Source of the DNA: Enhygromyxa salina
Lineage (GTDB): Bacteria; Myxococcota_A; Polyangia; Nannocystales; Nannocystaceae
DNA: 64,000 bases
Assembly: GCF_002994635.1 (NCBI RefSeq)
Contig: NZ_PVNL01000083.1
Span: forward strand, 1-64,000
Direction: 5' to 3'
The notes beneath the pieces were generated by a model, which saw nothing but the letters and a program-made list of their open reading frames with translations, did not search any database and was not told the DNA's origin. Positions 59,456 to 64,000 of this stretch are shown piece by piece. The position numbers and the translations under genes were made by a program. Positions within the stretch are counted from its first letter, which is position 1. Each line of letters starts with the position of its first letter.

Positions 59456-60707
59456 CGTCGAACTCCACGGCCAGGTCATCGGCACGCTGCGCGAGTCGGA
59501 GTCCGGATTCGTGGGGTTCAAGTTCAACGACTCCTATCGTCGGTCCCGTCGGCGTGACGTGCTCGGCCAGGCATTCGTCGACAAACTCGGCGCCGAACAC
59601 GTCGGCAAGCAGCGCGAGCTACCGCCGTTCTTCGCCAATTTGGTCCCCGAGGGCGAACTCCGCCCGTTTCTCGAGCAGAGGTTGGGAATCGAGCCCCGAG
59701 ATGATCTCGGCTTGCTCGCGCTCGTCGGTCACGATCTGCCCGGGGCCGTCGAAGTTCGGCCACGTGCGGGCGCGTCAGTTGCAACCACCGAAGATCACGA
59801 GTCGGAGCTCACGGACGTCGTCACACCACGCCCGCTCACGGACGCGGACGAGGAGCTGCGCTTCTCCCTCGCCGGTATGCAGCTGAAGTTCTCTGTCGTT
59901 CGAGCCGAAGACAAAGTCACCTTCCCTGTCTCCGGTGAACGAGGCGATTGGTTGGTGAAGCTCGACTCGGAGCGCTTTCCCGGCGTCGTGGAGAATGAAC
60001 ATGCGATGCTCAGTTGGGCCCGAGAGGCCGGTTTTGTCGTGCCCGCGTGCCAGCTCGTGCCAACTACAAGCTTGCAGGGGTCGCTAATTCGCTACGCCGA
60101 GCCAGGCGTCAACGCGCTGATGATCAGCCGCTATGATCGGCTGGGGAGCGACCGAATTCACCAAGAAGACTTCGCGCAGGTGATCAACGCGCGCCCGATC
60201 AACAAGTACGGCAACGTCACCTACGAGCAGCTGGCGATCTTGGTCCAGAACATCATCAGTGAGACAGCCCGCGATGAATTCATCCGCAGGCTCGTGTTCA
60301 TGATCGCAAGTGGGAACTCCGACGCGCACCTCAAGAATTGGTCGTTGATCTACCCCAATCGGCGCGATGCTGAGCTCGCCCCGCTCTATGACCAAGTCGC
60401 AACGGTTGCGTGGCTCGACGCCGATGGCAAGGCCATCATCAAGCCAGTGGTCGCGCTCAAGCTCGCGGGTGTGCGTCGCTTCGCAGAGCTGAGCAGCGAG
60501 ACGTTTGCTAGCTTCGCGGAGCGCATTCGAGTTGACACAAAGCATGTCGCAGCACTGGTCCACGACACCCTCGAGCGACTGAGGGAGGCGTGGAAACGTG
60601 TTCGTCAGCGCAGGGATTGGCAGCTTGCGGCCGCGCATGAGCAGGCGCTAGCGGAACACTGGCAGCGGACGCCCTTGCTGGCACCGCTGCTAGAGCGCCG
60701 GGCGTGA
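59439..60707 (+). CDS. HipA-type Ser/Thr kinase toxin without adjacent HipB
   Basis: 422 aa. It has the HipA N-subdomain (FDVELHGQVIGTLRESESGF, FFANLVPEGELRPFLEQR) and the kinase core. FSLAGMQLKFSV is the HipA 'SLAGxQxK' segment, WLVKLDSERFPGVVENEHAM and LMISRYDR follow, then the catalytic loop ASGNSDAHLKNWSLIY (Asp and Asn in NSDAHLKN) and the DFG-like APLYDQV. HipA phosphorylates glutamyl-tRNA synthetase and causes growth arrest, and is normally neutralised by HipB, an HTH antitoxin encoded upstream. None is found within 400 bp on either side; instead a DUF262 gene overlaps the start by 17 bp. Confidence 0.9.
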   Translation: MARSFDVELHGQVIGTLRESESGFVGFKFNDSYRRSRRRDVLGQAFVDKLGAEHVGKQRELPPFFANLVPEGELRPFLEQRLGIEPRDDLGLLALVGHDLPGAVEVRPRAGASVATTEDHESELTDVVTPRPLTDADEELRFSLAGMQLKFSVVRAEDKVTFPVSGERGDWLVKLDSERFPGVVENEHAMLSWAREAGFVVPACQLVPTTSLQGSLIRYAEPGVNALMISRYDRLGSDRIHQEDFAQVINARPINKYGNVTYEQLAILVQNIISETARDEFIRRLVFMIASGNSDAHLKNWSLIYPNRRDAELAPLYDQVATVAWLDADGKAIIKPVVALKLAGVRRFAELSSETFASFAERIRVDTKHVAALVHDTLERLREAWKRVRQRRDWQLAAAHEQALAEHWQRTPLLAPLLERRA

Positions 60708-60782
60708 GGTGCGGTTCCCGGGCCTGCCCGCAGCAGCAACCACGCCAAGTTGCACGCGAGGATTCATGATCGCGGTCGAGCC

Positions 60783-61400
60783 TCAACCCTGGACGAAGAC
60801 CCGCAGGACCCGACGCTCGAGCTCGGTCTCGGAGTGATGCTCCACGAGCCAGCCCCACGCCGCGTGGGCCAGGATCAAGCGGCCCGCGCTGAGCCGTTGG
60901 GCCGCGGTCCCGTCGATCAAGCTCCAGCGACCCAGGTCGCAGTCGGCGAACAGCGTGTTGACGTCGCCGGTCTGCGCGACCTCGGCGATCGCATCGGCGC
61001 CCGCCGGGCACGCGACGGTCCACGCCTCGAGCGAGTCGACGTCCTCGGCGAAGGGCCGCATCAACACGAGGCTGACCATGTCCGGCGGGACCGACTTGGC
61101 GTCATCGAAGGCCTCGACCATCGCCGCGGGCAGGCGCTCACCCTCGAGCTCGGCCATCGCCTGCGCGGCCAGCATCGAGTGGTACTCGCGGGGCAGCGTG
61201 TCGAGGGTGTCCATCGCCTCGCTGATCTCCTTCTTGGCCTCGGGGTCGAGGGGCGGGAGGCCGGTCGCGCGCCACCACGCCCAGCCGGCGCCGACGACCG
61301 CGACGGCGGCCACGGCGACGCCAAGCCCGATCAATCGGCGCTTGCGCTGGCCAGCCTCGAAGTCCGCGAGAGGGTCTTCGGCATCGCTCGGCTCGGACAT
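60783..61400 (-). CDS. hypothetical single-TM protein
   Basis: 205 aa. A cytoplasmic acidic/basic start (DAEDPLADFEAGQRKRR) precedes a TM helix at about 23-43 (LIGLGVAVAAVAVVGAGWAW). The extracytoplasmic domain has DPEAKKEISEAMDTLDTLPR, AQAMAELEGERLPAAMVEAF and ACPAGADAIAEVAQTGDVNT. I do not recognise a family. It is convergent with hipA (75 bp apart) and separate from the folate/hmp operon by 318 bp across the fthC gene order. No function is proposed. Confidence 0.65.
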   Translation of the reverse strand: MSEPSDAEDPLADFEAGQRKRRLIGLGVAVAAVAVVGAGWAWWRATGLPPLDPEAKKEISEAMDTLDTLPREYHSMLAAQAMAELEGERLPAAMVEAFDDAKSVPPDMVSLVLMRPFAEDVDSLEAWTVACPAGADAIAEVAQTGDVNTLFADCDLGRWSLIDGTAAQRLSAGRLILAHAAWGWLVEHHSETELERRVLRVFVQG

Positions 61401-61485
61401 CTACGGGGTTTCTAGTTGCCCCCGCGAACTTCAGCAACTTGCGAGGGCGGGCCACGGCTCCGGCCCTGGCCGCGATCCACTGAAT

Positions 61486-62082
61486 CTAGACGCCCCTCAG
61501 AACCTGGTGCTCGGTGACGATCATCGACATCGGCACGTCGTGCCGAGCGCGGGGCAGCTCGTCCACGACCTGCACCTTAAAGCTCATCCCGATCGCATAC
61601 ACCGGATACCGAGCCAAGAACCGATCGACATACCCGCTCCCATGCCCAAGCCGAACGCCGTGGCGATCGAACGCCAGGCCCAAGATAATCGCCACGTCGA
61701 TCCGCTCCATGATCTGCGCGTCGTCGAGCTGCGGGGACGCCCGCGCGGGCTGCTGCAGCCCAAACCGAAGCTCGTGCAGCTCGCACGGCCACGCGTGCGC
61801 GTGCAGCTGGCGGTCGCGCGGGTCGGCCCGCGGCAGATAGACGGGGGTCCCGGCGTCGACCAGCGCTTGGATCAACGGCCGCGTCTCGGGCTCGTCGCCA
61901 AACGACAGACACACCAGCACCCCCCGCGCGGCCTGAAGCTCGGGCAGCGCACGCATCCGCCCAAGCAACTGGTCCTGCGCGGCCGCCCGCGACTCCGGCG
62001 GGATCGCGGCCGCCCGCTCGGCCATTTCTTGCCGCAGTCGCTGCTTCGCCTGGGTGATCTTCAAGGGCTGCATGGTGGTCAT
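61486..62082 (-). CDS. 5-formyltetrahydrofolate cyclo-ligase
   Basis: 198 aa. Family motifs: KQRLRQEMAERAAAIPPESR at the N-terminus (nucleotide site), VYLPRADPRDRQLHAHAW, and near the C-terminus the ATP/folate motif RLGHGSGYVDRFLARYP. The enzyme converts 5-formyl-THF to 5,10-methenyl-THF at the cost of ATP, recovering folate from a dead-end form. The ATG at 62082 is 3 bp after the hmp stop codon, so the gene is co-transcribed with hmp and therefore probably NO-inducible from the sigma54 promoter. This is an uncommon partner for a flavohemoglobin. Confidence 0.93.
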   Translation of the reverse strand: MTTMQPLKITQAKQRLRQEMAERAAAIPPESRAAAQDQLLGRMRALPELQAARGVLVCLSFGDEPETRPLIQALVDAGTPVYLPRADPRDRQLHAHAWPCELHELRFGLQQPARASPQLDDAQIMERIDVAIILGLAFDRHGVRLGHGSGYVDRFLARYPVYAIGMSFKVQVVDELPRARHDVPMSMIVTEHQVLRGV

Positions 62083-62085
62083 CGC

Positions 62086-63324
62086 TTACTCGACTGGGCG
62101 GGCGAGCGGCCGCGCGGGACCGAAGAACTCGATGTGCCGCCGCGCGCTGGGGACCCCGAGCCGCTCGAGCGCCTCGTTGACCGCCACCATGAACCCAACC
62201 GGCCCACAGGTCCAGCACTCGACATAGGCGCGCTCGCGCGGATCAGCGGGCAGCAGCTCGGCGAGGCGCGCGTGATCGAGGTAGCCGGCGTGATCGTAGT
62301 CGGCACCGAGCCGCTCGGTCGCGTCTGGCTGCTCGTGAATTCGCACGAACCGAAACCCAGGCGCGCGCTCGGCCAGCTGGCGCAGGTCGTCGTCGAGCGG
62401 GCGCGACTGCCTGTCGAGCGCCGCGTGGACAAACAGTAGCGGTCGCTCGGGCTTGGCCACGACGCTGGCGGCGGCCATGCTGAGCAGCGGCGTCACGCCG
62501 ACACCAGCGGCCAGCAACACGATCGGGTGATCCCCAGCCGCCGGGTCGTGGGTGAAGCAACCGCATGGCATGGTCAGACTCAGCTTCGCGCCGAGCTCGA
62601 GCGCCTGGGTCAGACGAGTCGAGACCACGCCCGGCTCGGCTTGATCGCGAGCTGGCTCGGCCTTGATCACGAACCGCCAGCTGTCGCCGCCGGGCGCCTG
62701 CGCGATGCTGTACTGACGCAGCGCGAGCGACTCGGCGCCCGGCAGCGCCACCGACACGTGCTGGCCAGGCGCGAACGAGGGCAGCGGCCCGCGGTCGACC
62801 GGGCGGACCCGCAGCGAGGTGATCGAGGGCGTCTCGACGCTCCGCTCGATCACCTCGAACTCGCGCAGGCCCGTCCAGCCGGCCGTGGTCCGCCGTTGCT
62901 GCTCGTAGACGCCGCGCTCGGCGGCGATGCAGACGTCCGCCAGCTCGCGGTAGGCGGCCGCCCAGGTGTGCATGAGCTCGGGGGTGGCGGCGTCACCGAG
63001 GACCTCGGCGATCGCCGCGAGCAGGTGCTCGCCCACGACCTCGTACTGGGCCGGTTGAACCTGAACGGCGACGTGCTTGTGGACGATGACCGCGAGCGCG
63101 TCGTGCAGCACCTCGAGCTCGTCGAGGTGTTCGGCGTAGGCCACGATCGCCCCGGCGAGCGCGCCCTGTTGCCCGTCCGGGTGCATGTGTGAGGGGTTGA
63201 ACATCTTGGCGACCTCCGGGTTCGCCGTGAACATGCGTCGGTACATTGCCTGTGTGATCGCGACGGCCTGCTCGCGCAGGATCGGGAGGGACGCGCGAAT
63301 GAGCTCGATTTGCTTCGGGTGCAT
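62086..63324 (-). CDS. hmp: flavohemoglobin (nitric oxide dioxygenase)
   Basis: 412 aa from the ATG at 63324. It turns NO and O2 into nitrate using NAD(P)H. The globin domain (1-140) has the proximal His (VHKHVAVQVQPAQYEVVGEH, about residue 85). The FAD domain (about 150-255) has LPSFAPGQHVSVALPG and RQYSIAQAP, and the NAD domain (about 260-400) has LLAAGVGVTPLLSM and VECWTCGPVGFM. The start sequence MHPKQIELIRASLPILREQA aligns with E. coli Hmp. A perfect -24/-12 promoter lies just upstream (63339-63352), and two NorR-type sites lie further upstream; norR is divergent. The leader would be only about 4 nt. Confidence 0.97.
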   Translation of the reverse strand: MHPKQIELIRASLPILREQAVAITQAMYRRMFTANPEVAKMFNPSHMHPDGQQGALAGAIVAYAEHLDELEVLHDALAVIVHKHVAVQVQPAQYEVVGEHLLAAIAEVLGDAATPELMHTWAAAYRELADVCIAAERGVYEQQRRTTAGWTGLREFEVIERSVETPSITSLRVRPVDRGPLPSFAPGQHVSVALPGAESLALRQYSIAQAPGGDSWRFVIKAEPARDQAEPGVVSTRLTQALELGAKLSLTMPCGCFTHDPAAGDHPIVLLAAGVGVTPLLSMAAASVVAKPERPLLFVHAALDRQSRPLDDDLRQLAERAPGFRFVRIHEQPDATERLGADYDHAGYLDHARLAELLPADPRERAYVECWTCGPVGFMVAVNEALERLGVPSARRHIEFFGPARPLARPVE

Positions 63325-63338
63325 GGCGCGGGTGCATG

Positions 63339-63352
63339 GCAAGTGTCGTGCC
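63339..63352 (-). promoter_or_regulatory. sigma54 (-24/-12) promoter of hmp
   Basis: On the minus strand GGCACGACACTTGC is an exact -24 GG / -12 GC element (GG-N10-GC, matching TGGCACG-N4-TTGC from the second base). The expected start lies near 63328, just before the hmp ATG at 63324, so the message would be almost leaderless. Confidence 0.8.
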
Positions 63353-63413
63353 GCCGCGGATCTGGCTGTGCGGGCCTGCATGTGGGGGATCGGCGGCGTG
63401 CATGCGGGTGGCT

Positions 63414-63454
63414 GTGGTCGTCTGAACCACGATGGTGTTGTCTGCGCGACAACA
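63414..63454. promoter_or_regulatory. two NorR-type enhancer sites (GT-N7-AC palindromes)
   Basis: Site 1: GTGGT-N7-ACCAC (63414-63430). Site 2: TGTTGTC-N5-GACAACA (63436-63454). Each contains the NorR core GT-N7-AC at its centre; the centres are 23 bp apart, about two turns. They lie 62-115 bp upstream of the hmp sigma54 element, the usual distance for enhancer-bound NorR, and next to norR itself. Confidence 0.75.
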
Positions 63455-63517
63455 GCTCGGGCGAGAGCCGCAGCGGTGGCGCTTGCGGTCCGGGTTGGGT
63501 GAGCTTAGGAAGAGCGT

Positions 63518-64000
63518 GTGAGCCGATCGTTCGCCCGAAACCTCGTCGCCGCCGCCCGCTGCGTCGATGGCGATCCGGGACCGGCGGCGGCTGGGCGTGT
63601 GCTCGGGCTTCTGCGCGAGGCCGCGGGCGCCGACGCGGCGGCGCTGCTCACCGCGAACGGCCAACAACTGCGCGTGCACGAGACCACGGGGCTGCTCGGG
63701 CGAGCCCGCGGGCGTCAGCTCCGGGTTGGCGAGCATCCTCGCCTGGGCGCGCTGCTGGAGGCTGCGTCGCCGCTGGTGTTCGCGCCCGACGATCCACGCC
63801 CGGATCCGTGGGACGGCTTCTTGCTGGTGGATCCGCAGGCAACGGTTCACGCGTGCGGAGGCGCGGCGCTGCGCGGGATCGACGGCCGCCCACGCGGTGT
63901 GCTGACCCTGGACGCGGCGTCGGCCCAGCGGTTTGGGCCTGAGATCGTCGGACACCTGGCGAGCTTCGCCGCGCTGATCGAGCTGGCGCTGGACGGCGAT
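63518..64000 (+). CDS. norR: NorR, nitric-oxide-sensing sigma54 activator (partial, N-terminal 161 aa)
   Basis: The GTG at 63518 has AGGA upstream; the frame is open to the window end. The visible 161 residues are a NorR-type GAF domain: RVLGLLREAAGADAAALLTA, LLGRARGRQLRVGEHPRLGA, VFAPDDPRPDPWDGF, VHACGGAALRG, GRPRGVLTLDAASAQRFGPE. In E. coli NorR this GAF domain binds NO at a mononuclear iron site and then frees the AAA+ domain to activate norVW. The AAA+ and HTH parts are outside the window. It is divergent from hmp, which has a perfect sigma54 promoter and two GT-N7-AC sites, so hmp is the likely target. Confidence 0.9.
   Translation, partial: MSRSFARNLVAAARCVDGDPGPAAAGRVLGLLREAAGADAAALLTANGQQLRVHETTGLLGRARGRQLRVGEHPRLGALLEAASPLVFAPDDPRPDPWDGFLLVDPQATVHACGGAALRGIDGRPRGVLTLDAASAQRFGPEIVGHLASFAALIELALDGD

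Noticed and set aside
1-64000. tRNA, rRNA, complete IS elements or CRISPR arrays
   Set aside because: Reading the gaps on both strands showed no cloverleaf with a TTC loop, no transposase gene and no spaced repeats.

Overview
The window is GC-rich, with weak Shine-Dalgarno sites and frequent GTG/TTG starts. It carries many lipoproteins, FHA/sigma54 regulators, a eukaryote-like Ser/Thr kinase, AgmX/PglI-type domains, PATAN (DUF4388), a cytoplasmic chemoreceptor and B12-dependent ribonucleotide reductase. Together these suggest a myxobacterium (Myxococcota, Polyangia; Nannocystaceae-like is my best guess, not proven). No rRNA, tRNA, CRISPR array or complete insertion sequence was recognised. 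Two genes are cut by the window edges: a Tyr/Trp-rich lipoprotein on the left and norR on the right.

Layout. 0-5.6 kb: signalling genes (FHA-PATAN protein, FHA sigma54-type activator, soluble chemoreceptor) and a repeat-rich gap. 5.7-8.9 kb: envelope genes (beta-barrel protein, COG3014 lipoprotein, LpoB-like lipoprotein, DUF493 protein). 8.9-18.2 kb: RND efflux pair, Tat-exported molybdoenzyme, Smr protein, lipoprotein plus esterase, AgmX-type protein. 18.2-23.2 kb: a type II toxin-antitoxin pair and nrdJ, whose upstream region holds paired NrdR-like boxes and a DnaA box. 23.6-29.9 kb: winged-helix protein, MMPL transporter and a large membrane protein. 29.9-33.4 kb: a bufferin-like RiPP locus, the most interesting part. 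33.4-42.9 kb: methyltransferase, LysR regulator with divergent MBL-fold lipoprotein, S9 peptidase, SEFIR membrane protein, serA and trpS. 42.9-48.3 kb: TonB receptor with two lipoproteins, then bfd and bfr, each preceded by the same Fur-like palindrome. 48.5-57.4 kb: kinase, FeeM-like acyltransferase fused to a cyclic-nucleotide domain, Maf, truncated topoisomerase IB, hemerythrin protein, Nei glycosylase and a TIGR01777 epimerase. 57.7-60.7 kb: a probably acquired DUF262-HipA module. 60.8-64 kb: hypothetical membrane protein, formyl-THF cyclo-ligase, flavohemoglobin hmp and divergent norR.

Highlight. On the minus strand near 32 kb a 100-residue peptide has a lipoprotein-like signal and seven exact TEAGCPG heptads. 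Every nucleotide difference between the seven 21-bp units is a synonymous third-position change. It is followed at once by an MNIO (DUF692, BufB-like) enzyme and a DUF2063 (BufC-like) partner, and then by a cytochrome P460-like CxxCH lipoprotein; another CxxCH protein lies upstream. This looks like a new precursor type for the copper-chelating, MNIO-modified RiPP class. The MNIO gene has no canonical start codon outside the precursor repeats.

Regulatory logic visible in the DNA includes a complete NO-detoxification switch. Upstream of hmp there is an exact -24/-12 sigma54 promoter, and about 75-100 bp further upstream are two palindromes each containing the NorR core GT-N7-AC, next to divergent norR. 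Iron storage (bfd/bfr) appears Fur-controlled and nrdJ appears NrdR-controlled.
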